Assembly (NCBI GenBank): GCA_965219035.1
Contig: CBDCMR010000004.1
Span: 1,302,001-1,366,000 of the forward strand
Direction of reading: 5' to 3'
Length of the DNA stretch: 64,000 nucleotides
Source of the DNA: CBDCKN01 sp965219035
GTDB lineage: Bacteria > Gemmatimonadota > Gemmatimonadetes > Longimicrobiales > Gaopeijiaceae
Shown: piece after piece, positions 1 to 8,371 of the stretch
How positions within the stretch are numbered: the first letter of the stretch is position 1
How the letters are laid out: the number at the start of each line of letters is the position of its first letter
Translations under genes and position numbers: made by a program
The notes under the pieces: model-generated
The model's database searches: none
Told to the model about the DNA's origin: nothing
Seen by the model: only the letters and a program-made list of their open reading frames with translations

Positions 1-1890
1 TACATCGGAGTGGCCATGGTGGGTTTCCCCTGGGACACTCCTATCAGGCGTACGGACCTCGTCGCCGGTGGCCAATTTTTGACGTGTCCCCTCGCTTACG
101 AGTTGCACCGTGCAATGGTCAGCGCGGGGGTAGCTTCGAGGTTGGCAAGCATTTCGGAAAACAACTGCGGGGACAATCCGTTCTTCTCCGGGCGTACCTT
201 CGACGACGTAGCGACCCTCACTAACTCACAGAAGATCGAGCGCTTGACCGCGAGCGCAACGATCGACTACCGCCCCTTGGACTTCCTGACTGCCAGGGGA
301 ACCGTGGGCTACGATCAGTTCTCCGACCAGACGGGCTTCTTCGTGCCGGTGAGCCCGGAGCTCCCGTTCGGCGACGCTTCTCGCGGACTCCGGAGCATCG
401 GGCATGGACTGCACCGTTTGCTCACCCTCGAGGGGAACGTGAACGCCACGTTCGACATCTTCCCGGAGCTCCACTCCATCACTTCCGTGGGCATTCAGTT
501 CTTCCGCCAGAAGTTCGAGTCCACGAGCGCGACAGGACGATTTCTTCCCCTTGGATCCAGGACGGTTTCTAGTGCGGTTGAGACCGAGGGCTTCGAGTCC
601 ATCGGCGAGACCCGGACACTGGGGGTGTTCGTGCAACAGCAGCTCGGGTACCGCGATCGCCTCTTCTTCACGCCCGGCCTGCGATTCGACGATAGCAGCG
701 CCTTCGGCGAGAACCTCGGGAGGGCGGCATACCCGCGGGTCATGGCCTCGTACGTGATCAGTGAAGAGGACTGGTTCGAAGACTTCGTCCCCGGCACGTT
801 TGTGGAGTCGTTTCGGCTGCGAGCCGCGTGGGGGCAGTCCGGGAAGCAGCCGGCGAGCTTCGCCGCGCTCAAGCTCCTGGGTCCACGGCGAGTCACCTTC
901 CGAGGGGAGGACGTGGCGGGCCTGTCGCTCGTGGGGCCAGGAAACCCAGGGCTCAAGCCGGAGCGAGGCCAGGAAGTGGAGGCAGGGCTTGAGGTGGATC
1001 TCTTGGATGGACGCCTGGGCCTCGACTTCACCTGGTTCCGCCAGACCACGAAGGACGCGATCGTAGGGCGGCCTCTCGCTCCCTCCACTGGTTATTCGGC
1101 GCCCCTATTCACGAACATCGGTGAAATGACGAACCGCGGCGTTGAGCTCGGCCTGAGTGCCGTCGTTCTAAATACCGGGAACCTGAGGTGGGATTGGCAA
1201 CTCAACGCGTCCACGGCGAAGGGTGAGATCACCGACCTGGACGACCGCATCATCTTCGGGCTTTCAGGCAACAGCCAGCGTCATCAGGAGGGGTATCCCT
1301 TCGCTTCCTACTTCAGCCGCACGTATACCGTCGACCAGAGCGGAAACGCGGTGGCTTCGGACTCGGCAGTTTTCGTCGGTCATCCCACGCCGGAGTCGGA
1401 GGGCTCGATATCGACCTCGCTCGAGCTCTTCGGCTGGGTGACATTGTCCGCACACCTCGGCTTTGCTCGCGGTCATCAGCAGTATAACAGCACCCAGCAG
1501 TTCCGGTGCAGCTTCCTGGGGGGTGGCACCTACGGTGGAGTCTGCACGGAGCTCTTCGAGGTGGGGACGGACGGCGAGCGGACCAGCCAGACCAAGATTA
1601 AGGCGGCGGCAGCCGACGACCAGCAATACGCGCCCTGGATCGAAGACGCAGATTTTGCACGCCTCCGGAGCGTCTCTGCCCGGTTCGAGTTGCCGCAGAG
1701 CTGGATCGGGCGCATGGGGGCGAGTCGAGCGAGCTTCACCATTGTTGGGGAGAACCTGGCGCTATTCACGAGTTACACGGGGCTCGACCCCGAGGTGAGT
1801 TTCGCGGGAGGATCCCAGAGCCTGCGGGCGGAATTCTTCACCCTGCCTCTGGCGAAGCGCGTCACGGGGCGGCTCTCAATCTCGTTCTGA
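1..1890 (+). CDS. TonB-dependent receptor, SusC/RagA-like, C-terminal part
   Basis: This is the C-terminal portion of an outer-membrane TonB-dependent transporter. The frame is open to the first base of the window, so the N-terminal plug and signal peptide lie upstream. The visible 629 codons are beta-barrel: alternating polar/aromatic strands such as LRWDWQLNASTAKGEI and a terminal strand ending in Phe (RLSISF), the usual barrel end for insertion into the outer membrane. SusC-type receptors are normally about 1000 residues, so roughly a third is missing by truncation at the window edge. A SusD-like lipoprotein follows after 16 bp, which supports a SusC/SusD uptake pair. The substrate cannot be read from the sequence. 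Confidence 0.88.
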   Translation, partial: YIGVAMVGFPWDTPIRRTDLVAGGQFLTCPLAYELHRAMVSAGVASRLASISENNCGDNPFFSGRTFDDVATLTNSQKIERLTASATIDYRPLDFLTARGTVGYDQFSDQTGFFVPVSPELPFGDASRGLRSIGHGLHRLLTLEGNVNATFDIFPELHSITSVGIQFFRQKFESTSATGRFLPLGSRTVSSAVETEGFESIGETRTLGVFVQQQLGYRDRLFFTPGLRFDDSSAFGENLGRAAYPRVMASYVISEEDWFEDFVPGTFVESFRLRAAWGQSGKQPASFAALKLLGPRRVTFRGEDVAGLSLVGPGNPGLKPERGQEVEAGLEVDLLDGRLGLDFTWFRQTTKDAIVGRPLAPSTGYSAPLFTNIGEMTNRGVELGLSAVVLNTGNLRWDWQLNASTAKGEITDLDDRIIFGLSGNSQRHQEGYPFASYFSRTYTVDQSGNAVASDSAVFVGHPTPESEGSISTSLELFGWVTLSAHLGFARGHQQYNSTQQFRCSFLGGGTYGGVCTELFEVGTDGERTSQTKIKAAAADDQQYAPWIEDADFARLRSVSARFELPQSWIGRMGASRASFTIVGENLALFTSYTGLDPEVSFAGGSQSLRAEFFTLPLAKRVTGRLSISF

Positions 1891-1906
1891 TGGTCGGGTG
1901 CCTGAC

Positions 1907-3328
1907 ATGCATATAAAGACTGAAATGGGACCGCTGCGGCGATGGCTTTCGCTCGTTTTGGCGGGCGTCCTGGTCCTACCCGCGTGCGACGGGGTCCTCG
2001 ACATCGACCAGACGGGAATCATCGTCTTTGAGGACGTCGAGGCTTCGGGTCCGGCGGCAGTGCCAGTGCTCGTGAACGGAATGGTGGGCAACTACCAGGA
2101 AGCTGTAGACGACGTTATTCGATATTCTGCATTGCTCACCGACGAGATGATCGTGTCGGGGACCTTTGAGACGCGGCTCCAGGTCGACCGACGACGAATC
2201 CAGGTGAACAACGCGACCTTGACGGGTGCGATGTACACCCCCTTGCATCAGGCACGGATGCAGGCGGATACGACGGTCGACCTCTTGCAGAATCGACTTC
2301 AGAACCCGGCCTTCGAGGAGGTTGTGGACCAGCTTAACGAGGGGATCGCCCTGGGGAAGTTCTACGGCGGGTTTTCTCGGATCTGGATGGCCGAGCTCTA
2401 TTGTTGGAGCATCCTCACGGGAATGTTCCCGGAAAGCTCCCCTTTGATACCGGACAACCGGATGCTTCAGGCCCTCACGTTCCTTCAGGAAGCGGAGACG
2501 CTAGCGGCGATCGCGGGGCTGGAAGAAATCCGGTTGGCGGCCATCGCGGGCCAGGCCCGGGCCCATCTCTGGCTACGGAACTTTCCGCAGGCGGCAACGC
2601 TCGCGGCCGAGGTGCCGCGTGATTTCGTGCACTGGGCAGAATTCTCGCAAAACGACCCCGCCCAGTACAACGAGATGTACATGTTCACCTGGGGTGACAT
2701 CCAAACCATCCGATGGACGGTAGGAGACGGCACCACGTCGACTCGGGGGAACGAGAGGTGGGAGCACTTCAACGAATTCCTCTCTCTGAATCTGCTGGAA
2801 CTCGAGCCTGAGGGCTTCACGGCCTTCACTTCGTCCATCCCCGTGAGTCTGCAGGGTCTTTACAACCGGGCCGATAGCAGGGTGCTTGGGGCTTCCGGCG
2901 CGGAGGCCATGCTCATCCGCGCCGAGGCGGCGGTGCGCAGCGGTCAGACGGCCACGGCCGAGCAACTCCTCAACGACCTGCGCTCGGATTACAGCCTTCG
3001 GGCCACCCTCCAATGGGGTGTCGACCCCCCGGATTCGGCGGACGAACTCCAAAATCTAACCCTCGCAGGGACGCTCGGGGAGGACCTCAGGACAGTGGCT
3101 GCTGAGCGGGCTCGCGAGCTCTGGCTGACTGGAGATCGGCTCACCACGTCCCGGCGGCTACGGCTGGATCCGACGGTGAACATCGACCTCTTTCCCCGCG
3201 TGAAGACTAGAATCGGTGGAGGAGACGACATCGCCTTCCCTATCGTGCAACTCGAGTTGGACAACAACCCGAACCTGGGTTCAGGTGACGCGTGTCCAGC
3301 CGGACAGACGAGCGGTTCGTGGCGGTGA
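1907..3328 (+). CDS. SusD/RagB-like outer-membrane lipoprotein
   Basis: This is the surface lipoprotein partner of the receptor upstream, which in this family caps the barrel and binds the nutrient. The N-terminus has two Arg, a hydrophobic stretch and a lipobox LPAC, so Cys27 should be lipidated. The C-terminal region has the SusD signature: RARELWLTGDRL near residue 395, then IAFPIVQLELDNNPNL close to the end. I chose ATG 1907; GTG 1898 and ATG 1925 are in frame and equally compatible with the signal peptide, and none has a strong Shine-Dalgarno. The length of 473 residues is normal for SusD proteins. The gene is probably co-transcribed with the receptor. Confidence 0.88.
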   Translation: MHIKTEMGPLRRWLSLVLAGVLVLPACDGVLDIDQTGIIVFEDVEASGPAAVPVLVNGMVGNYQEAVDDVIRYSALLTDEMIVSGTFETRLQVDRRRIQVNNATLTGAMYTPLHQARMQADTTVDLLQNRLQNPAFEEVVDQLNEGIALGKFYGGFSRIWMAELYCWSILTGMFPESSPLIPDNRMLQALTFLQEAETLAAIAGLEEIRLAAIAGQARAHLWLRNFPQAATLAAEVPRDFVHWAEFSQNDPAQYNEMYMFTWGDIQTIRWTVGDGTTSTRGNERWEHFNEFLSLNLLELEPEGFTAFTSSIPVSLQGLYNRADSRVLGASGAEAMLIRAEAAVRSGQTATAEQLLNDLRSDYSLRATLQWGVDPPDSADELQNLTLAGTLGEDLRTVAAERARELWLTGDRLTTSRRLRLDPTVNIDLFPRVKTRIGGGDDIAFPIVQLELDNNPNLGSGDACPAGQTSGSWR

Positions 3329-3358
3329 CTCAGGAAGAGGGATCGACCCTCCCGTAGC

Positions 3359-3520
3359 GTGAGCGCGACGATCGCTCTCGTTCCGGGATCGTCAGAACAC
3401 TGCAACGAAGAACATGGCCTCAGCGTCTTCCTCGTGGACCTTCGCGAGGCGGGAGACCGGATCAGGGTCAGCCCTCTGGACACCATGATCAACCACGAGA
3501 CGAACGAAGTGTTCTTCTGA
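3359..3520 (+). pseudogene. Acyl-CoA dehydrogenase internal fragment
   Basis: A 53-codon reading frame carries EHGLSVFLVDLREAGDRI followed by TMINHETNEVFF and a stop. These two stretches match the middle beta-domain of acyl-CoA dehydrogenases, where a ...FLVD... strand is followed by ...NEVFFDDV. The family is about 380-400 residues, so only some 40 residues survive and neither the FAD-binding nor the catalytic region is present. A GTG at 3359 opens the frame but it is probably incidental. It lies between the SusD gene and the MaoC/MmgE fusion and may be left over from an acyl-CoA catabolic cluster. Confidence 0.5.
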
Positions 3521-3594
3521 GCACGGGGGCGACCGCGCACGTATTTCACTTCCCTACGACTCACGACGAATCAGGAGGTTCGACGGAGTAGCCC

Positions 3595-5766
3595 TTGGAC
3601 GAGAACGAAATAGCCGAGCTGGAGTCGTGGATCGGCAATGAACGGGTGGACGAGGACATCCTCACGTTGGCTCCGGCCCGGGGGATGTCGGCCCTGCTGG
3701 ACCGGCCTCCGGAGTCGCTGGGCCTCGACTCGCCTCTCCCGCCCGCATGGCATTGGCTCTACTTCAAGCCGGTCACCCGCCAATCGGCGCTGGGGCCGGA
3801 CGGGCACGAGAGGTGGGGGAACTTCCTCCCCCCCATTCCGCTCCAGCGGCGCATGTGGGCCGGAGGCCGGCTTCGCTTCTTCGCAACGCTGCGTTTAGGC
3901 GAGGCTGTCCAGCGAAGGTCCACGATAGCCTCCGTTCGGAGCAAGGAGGGTCGATCCGGCCCTCTCATCTTCGTCACGATTCGACATGAGATCGCGAACG
4001 AAGCGGGCGTGACAATCGAAGAAGAGCAGGACCTCGTCTACCGTGATGGCTCCGGGGCTGGGGGCGGCCCGACCAAACCCCCACCGGAACCCGCGGAGTG
4101 GTCCGAGTCCTTCGCCGCCGACGCCGTGACCCTCTTCCGTTTCTCCGCGCTCACGTTCAACAGCCATCGCATTCACTACGACCACCGTTACGTGATCGAG
4201 GTCGAGCGGTATCCGGACCTGGTGGTGCATGGACCCCTCCTTGCCCTCCTCCTCTTGGACGCGGGATCGAGACGGCTGGGCGGCTCCCCCGACTCCTTCT
4301 CCTATCGAGCGGTCAGCCCTCTCTTCCGGGGGGAGGAGTTCACGATTGCCGGGAGGGCCACCGAGGAGGACGAGACGGAGGTGTGGGCAGCTCACCCTGA
4401 GCGGGGCCTGGGCCATGCGGGCAACGTTGCGGTCGTCCCCATGAGCCTCTCCCGCGCGCTGGTGAGGCTGATCCGTGGCCGGCCCACCGAGCCTCACTAC
4501 CTCCAAGCCGCCGAACGGTACGTGAGGGATTGGCTCGGCTGTACCGTGGCCGGCCGGGCCACGCAGCCCGGTGCCGCGCTCACCGCCTATGGGCGGGCGA
4601 TGGCGGACCTCGACGCCCGGGTGTTCCTCGCGGCGGCGCTGTCCCACATCACCGAGACCGACGATCTACATCGGTACTCCGTCACGCATCCGGGCTGCGT
4701 AGTGATCCCTACCGCGCTACTCCTCACCCACGAGGTGGGGGGCACTGGAGCCCAAGCGCTTCGGGCGGTCCTGGCCGGGTACGAAGCCATGCTTCGGGTG
4801 GGGGAAGCCCTAGGCGAAGGACATTACAGGATCTTCCACAACACAGCCACCGCAGGCGTGTTCGGCTCGGCGGCCGCCGCGTGCACGGTGCTGGATCTCG
4901 ATGAAGACGCATGGGTCTGGGCGCTGGGCAACGCGGGAACCCAGGCCTCCGGACTGTGGCAGTTCAACGAGGACGCCACCATGTCCAAGCACCTTCACGC
5001 CGGCCATGCGGCGGCGGCGGGAGTCCGCGCAGCTCTCCTGGCGGCCCGAGAGTTCACCGGTCCCTCCGAGATCCTGGAAGGCGCCAAAGGCTTTTCCCGG
5101 GGTTTTTGCCCCGATCCCTTTCCTGAAGCGATCACTTCCCTGGCGCCAGGCTGGAAGCTCCCGGAGACGTCCATGAAGCCGTATCCGTGTTGTCGCCACA
5201 CCCACCCGGCTGTCGATGCGGCCCTAGAGCTCCGGGATTCACTCGGGCGAGGGGCTGCAGGCGATCTCACTCCCGATCGCATCGGGTCGATCCGAATCCT
5301 CACCTATCCAACGGCCCTCGAGGTCACGGACCGGCCCCGGCCGACCACACCATATGCCGCCAAGTTCAGCATCCAGTACTGCGTGGCAAAGAGCCTTGCA
5401 TGTGGTCCCCTCGACTTTGCATCGTTCGAGCCCTCCGAATTAGGGAATGAAGTCCTCGGAGAATGGCTGGACAAGACCACGGTCGAAGCCGACGCGAGGT
5501 TCGAGACAGCGTACCCGACTCACTGGGGGGCAGAGGTCGTGGCAACCGGCATCGACGGTGCCACGCACCGGGCCTCTCGCACCAATGCGGCCGGTGACCC
5601 CGAACAGCCCCTCGACGACGACGCTCTGGACCGAAAGACGCTCGGACTTCTCCAGTACGGCGTCGTCGAGGGCTTGACCGCAAGTGATCTGTTGAGGACG
5701 TGCCGTGCGCTTCCCGAGGCTACCCAGGTTTTTTCGCTTCCACCGCTGGAGACAGGAGAGACTTAG
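3595..5766 (+). CDS. Fused MaoC-like (mesaconyl/itaconyl-CoA hydratase type) and MmgE/PrpD protein
   Basis: Two enzyme families are joined in one 723-residue frame. Residues about 1-285 resemble the FAS1-like dehydratase/MaoC hydratases that act on C5 dicarboxyl-CoA thioesters: LPPAWHWLYFKP, then GRSGPLIFVTIRHE, then a hot-dog motif SHRIHYDHRY near 188-197 and VVHGPLL near 210. From about residue 295 the chain is MmgE/PrpD (2-methylcitrate dehydratase superfamily), with HITETDDLHRYSVTHPG near 350 and FNEDATMSKHLHAGHAAAAG near 462-481. No stop or frame change separates the halves. The start is TTG 3595 with GGAG six bases upstream; AGGAGG lies further upstream at 3573. The fusion could be real or a product of deletion between two adjacent genes. 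The substrate is unknown. Confidence 0.8.
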   Translation: MDENEIAELESWIGNERVDEDILTLAPARGMSALLDRPPESLGLDSPLPPAWHWLYFKPVTRQSALGPDGHERWGNFLPPIPLQRRMWAGGRLRFFATLRLGEAVQRRSTIASVRSKEGRSGPLIFVTIRHEIANEAGVTIEEEQDLVYRDGSGAGGGPTKPPPEPAEWSESFAADAVTLFRFSALTFNSHRIHYDHRYVIEVERYPDLVVHGPLLALLLLDAGSRRLGGSPDSFSYRAVSPLFRGEEFTIAGRATEEDETEVWAAHPERGLGHAGNVAVVPMSLSRALVRLIRGRPTEPHYLQAAERYVRDWLGCTVAGRATQPGAALTAYGRAMADLDARVFLAAALSHITETDDLHRYSVTHPGCVVIPTALLLTHEVGGTGAQALRAVLAGYEAMLRVGEALGEGHYRIFHNTATAGVFGSAAAACTVLDLDEDAWVWALGNAGTQASGLWQFNEDATMSKHLHAGHAAAAGVRAALLAAREFTGPSEILEGAKGFSRGFCPDPFPEAITSLAPGWKLPETSMKPYPCCRHTHPAVDAALELRDSLGRGAAGDLTPDRIGSIRILTYPTALEVTDRPRPTTPYAAKFSIQYCVAKSLACGPLDFASFEPSELGNEVLGEWLDKTTVEADARFETAYPTHWGAEVVATGIDGATHRASRTNAAGDPEQPLDDDALDRKTLGLLQYGVVEGLTASDLLRTCRALPEATQVFSLPPLETGET

Positions 5767-5782
5767 CCGGCCCCGGAGAGGC

Positions 5783-5814
5783 GTACGTATCTTTAGATCG
5801 TGAGTATACGTACG
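5783..5814 (+). repeat. Left copy of 32-bp inverted repeat
   Basis: The sequence begins GTACGTATCTTTAGATCG and ends TATACGTACG. Its reverse complement recurs at 6830-6861 with one mismatch in 32. Each copy is itself an imperfect hairpin: here CGTACGTAT (5782-5790) pairs with ATACGTACG (5806-5814) around a 15-base loop. It starts 17 bp after the stop of the MaoC/MmgE fusion. It could be the end of a small mobile cassette or a palindromic terminator-like repeat; GGAGTTTT follows directly. Confidence 0.7.
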
Positions 5815-5979
5815 GGAGTTTTCGCTCGGCTCATCCCATCATCACCCATAGCTTGAAGACCCCCTGACCCTGTGTCAGGTGGTGTGCCCAGGAGATCCCA
5901 AAGTCCGACAGCGGTCCGATTGGGACGCCGGTTGCCGTTTCGATTTCCCCAACCCGGAAACACCACTAGCCGAGGTTCT

Positions 5980-6570
5980 ATGGCCGACGAGCAGATCTTT
6001 CGCTTCATCCTGATCGCTGGGTCCGCGATCATCCTGCCGGGAGGCATCTACCACCGGGTGAAATCCCAGGCCAGTGGCGAGAGCCTCGACCGCCGACAGG
6101 AGGGGCTCTTCGTGCTGGCGACACTACGGCCCCTGGGAATCGCGTCGATGCTCGGATTGATCGCATACATGATCAACCCTGCCTGGATGGCGTGGTCGGC
6201 GGTGTCGTTACCCGCGTGGTTGCGGTGGCTGGGTGTGGGCGCGGGCGCGGTGGCGGGCTCGTTGTTGATCTGGACGATGCACACGCTCGGCAAGAACCTG
6301 ACGGACACCGTGGTTACGAGGAAGGACCACGAGCTGGTAACCGGCGGACCGTATCGTTTTGTTCGGCATCCGTTCTACTGCGCCTTCATACTCGCCGTCC
6401 TCGCCAACTCGACCGTTCCCGCCAACTGGTTCATCTTGTTGACCGGAGGCTTGGCGTGGCTGGTGATCGTCTTCCGCACCAACAAGGAAGAAGAGAACCT
6501 GATCGCGAGATTCGGCGACGACTACCGCGGCTACATGGAACGCACCGGCCGCTTCTTTCCGCGGCTGTGA
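5980..6570 (+). CDS. Isoprenylcysteine carboxyl methyltransferase-like membrane methyltransferase
   Basis: This is an integral membrane protein of about 196 residues in the ICMT/PEMT methyltransferase group, which uses S-adenosylmethionine. The C-terminal half has the diagnostic pattern GPYRFVRHPFYCAF near 122-135, and NKEEENLIARFGDDYRGYM before the final GRFFPRL. Three to four hydrophobic segments precede or surround it. An in-frame upstream start at 5872 would add 36 polar residues unlike the family, so ATG 5980 is preferred; its Shine-Dalgarno is weak. Bacterial members methylate diverse or unknown substrates and no prenyl-protein partner is visible. The gene sits inside the 32-bp inverted repeat pair. 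Confidence 0.75.
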   Translation: MADEQIFRFILIAGSAIILPGGIYHRVKSQASGESLDRRQEGLFVLATLRPLGIASMLGLIAYMINPAWMAWSAVSLPAWLRWLGVGAGAVAGSLLIWTMHTLGKNLTDTVVTRKDHELVTGGPYRFVRHPFYCAFILAVLANSTVPANWFILLTGGLAWLVIVFRTNKEEENLIARFGDDYRGYMERTGRFFPRL

Positions 6571-6632
6571 GGAGGTGAGCGAGAGGGCGATCTGGCGGTC
6601 TGTGGTGCGACGTGAGCTGATGTCAACGACAC

Positions 6633-6828
6633 CTACCACCGCTCGCCTTCCGCCGGGTCGCCTTCAGCGCCCGCGAAGCGATCGCCCTCGAGCCGTACCG
6701 TCCATTGGCGCCAGGCGAAGAAGGCGAAGTACACGACGGCAACCGCACTGTATTGATACGAGAAGATGCGGAACATCTCATGGTCGCCTCTGACGACCGC
6801 CCAGAGGTGGCGTTGGGTGCCCGGGCGT
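6633..6828 (-). pseudogene. C-terminal fragment of an unrecognised membrane protein
   Basis: The minus strand has an open frame ending in TAG at 6633-6635. It reads WAVVRGDHEMFRIFSYQYSA, then AVVYFAFFAWRQWTVRLEGD and a short acidic tail. It looks like a real C-terminus with one hydrophobic segment. No start codon or N-terminal part is visible, and the plausible protein sequence stops at the right copy of the inverted repeat (6830-6861). I read it as a gene cut by the repeat-bounded element. I do not recognise the family. Confidence 0.35.
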
Positions 6829-6829
6829 C

Positions 6830-6861
6830 CGTACGTATACTGACGATCTAAAGATACGTAC
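6830..6861 (-). repeat. Right copy of 32-bp inverted repeat
   Basis: This copy begins CGTACGTATACTGACG and ends AAAGATACGTAC. It is the reverse complement of 5783-5814 with 31 of 32 positions matching. Together they enclose a 1,079-bp segment that holds the methyltransferase gene and the C-terminal fragment on the other strand. Confidence 0.7.
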
Positions 6862-6897
6862 CCACCGAGTGCGACGCGAACAGGATGTCGAAGCGAG

Positions 6898-7155
6898 GTG
6901 AGGCAAGGGGCCTCGGTCTTACCTATCCCTTTCGCGGTGATCGACTATCTTGCACGCGAAAGGCACAGAATGATCAAGAGCGACGGGACCGCGATCCCAA
7001 CGCATGGGCGCTGCTACAACGTCACGGTTGGGAATATCTACGAGGAGAATCTGAGAACGATCTGGAATTCGCCTTTGTTGGGGGCCTTTCGGAAGGACTT
7101 GATGAAAGCGGGTGGGCTATTGCCTGCTTGTAGTCGGTGTTGTAGCGCGTTCTGA
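6898..7155 (+). pseudogene. SPASM-domain (radical SAM) C-terminal remnant
   Basis: The frame ends in VTVGNIYEENLRTIWNSPLL, then AFRKDLMKAGGLLPACSRCC and a stop. This matches the C-terminal tail of SPASM-domain radical SAM proteins, where a G-N-(I/V) motif, a LxxIWNSP helix and a final CxxC bind an auxiliary iron-sulfur cluster. The CxxxCxxC radical SAM core, which should lie some 250 residues upstream, is absent. The open frame begins at 6844, directly behind the inverted repeat, so the 5' part was probably lost in that rearrangement. The GTG at 6898 is only the first possible start. Confidence 0.5.
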
Positions 7156-7285
7156 GACCCGGAATTCACGACTCGCTCTCCGCGCCTCCCTCAGATGTCA
7201 CGTGGCCCTCTGCTACCGGAGTCGATGCGCCACCCATACAGCGATCGGCTTGGCCACGTCCGGGGCGTTCGAGTCAGGAGAGAGA

Positions 7286-8353
7286 ATGCGTGTATCGAAC
7301 ATGATCCAAGCCGTCGACACTCACGCGTGCGGTGAGCCCGGGCGCGTCATTGTCGGAGGTGTACTGGACGTTCCTGGGGAGACCATATTCGAGAAGATGG
7401 TCTACCTCCGGACCCAGGCCGACGACCTTCGTCTGCGGATGTTGAGGGAGCCCCGCGGTTACCCCGCCGCCAACTGTAATTTGATCCTGCCCCCGACCAG
7501 ACCGGAGGCCGACGCCGGGTACGTGATCATGGAGCAGGTGGAATATCCGGGCATGTCGGGCACCAACACCATCGCCGTCACCACCGTCCTCATCGAGACC
7601 GGCATGGTCGACGTCGAGGAGCCGATGACGGAGCTCGTGCTCGAGGCTCCGGCCGGACTGATCGGGGTGCGCGCCGAGGTACACAACGGGAAGGTCAAGG
7701 CAGTGACCTTCGAGAACGTGCCCGCGTTCGCGGTGCATCTCGACGCCCCCGTGGAAGTCCCCGAGCTCGGCACCGTAACGGTGGATGTGGCCTACGGCGG
7801 CATGTTCTACGTCATCGCCGATGCCGAGCCGCTGGGTCTCGCGTTGACTCCTGACGAGGCCGCCGATGCGGTGCGGGTGGGTGAGATGATCAAGGCCGCA
7901 ACCCATGAGCAGCTCGACTGCATCCATCCGGACAACCCGGAGATCCGAGGGGTGACCGTCGCCCAGCTCTCCGCCCCGCCGCTCGGCCCGGATGCAGACC
8001 GGAGGAACACGGTGATCGTCTCCACCGGGAAGCTCGACTGGGATCGCCCGTCGACCTGGAAGGGCGTTCTGGACCGCTCGCCGTGCGGCACAGGCACATG
8101 CGCCAAGATGGCCGCCCTGCACGCCAAGGGTGAGCTGCCGCTAGACCGGGATTTCCGGCATGAGGGCATTCTCGGCACGATCTTCACAGGCCGGCTCTTG
8201 AGGGAGACCAAGGTAGGAGGGCATCGAGCCGTGGTCCCGACACTGACCGGAACCGCGTGGATCACCGGCTTCGCGCAGTACGTGGTCGATCCGGAGGACC
8301 CGTTTCCCAACGGCTTCACCGTGGGCGACATCTGGAGCTCCCAGGACGAGTGA
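7286..8353 (+). CDS. Proline racemase family protein (Ser/Cys type: hydroxyproline epimerase or trans-3-hydroxyproline dehydratase)
   Basis: The protein of 355 residues is a full-length proline racemase superfamily member. Active enzymes use two residues on opposite faces of the substrate. The second one is Cys267 in SPCGTGTC; the first is Ser91 in YPGMSGTNT where classical proline racemases have Cys. The Ser/Cys pair is known in this family for cis/trans-4-hydroxyproline 2-epimerases and trans-3-hydroxy-L-proline dehydratases, so simple proline racemization is less likely. The His usually following MCG is Thr here, which is unusual. ATG 7286 has AGGAG at 7276-7280; an upstream frame to 7112 lacks family similarity. 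No other hydroxyproline genes are adjacent. Confidence 0.85.
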   Translation: MRVSNMIQAVDTHACGEPGRVIVGGVLDVPGETIFEKMVYLRTQADDLRLRMLREPRGYPAANCNLILPPTRPEADAGYVIMEQVEYPGMSGTNTIAVTTVLIETGMVDVEEPMTELVLEAPAGLIGVRAEVHNGKVKAVTFENVPAFAVHLDAPVEVPELGTVTVDVAYGGMFYVIADAEPLGLALTPDEAADAVRVGEMIKAATHEQLDCIHPDNPEIRGVTVAQLSAPPLGPDADRRNTVIVSTGKLDWDRPSTWKGVLDRSPCGTGTCAKMAALHAKGELPLDRDFRHEGILGTIFTGRLLRETKVGGHRAVVPTLTGTAWITGFAQYVVDPEDPFPNGFTVGDIWSSQDE

Positions 8354-8371
8354 CGGAAAGGACGGTCGTCT

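Noticed and set aside
5862..5882. Hairpin CCTGAC/GTCAGG as a riboswitch or terminator ahead of the methyltransferase
   Set aside because: The stem is only six pairs, with no T run or conserved flanking sequence.
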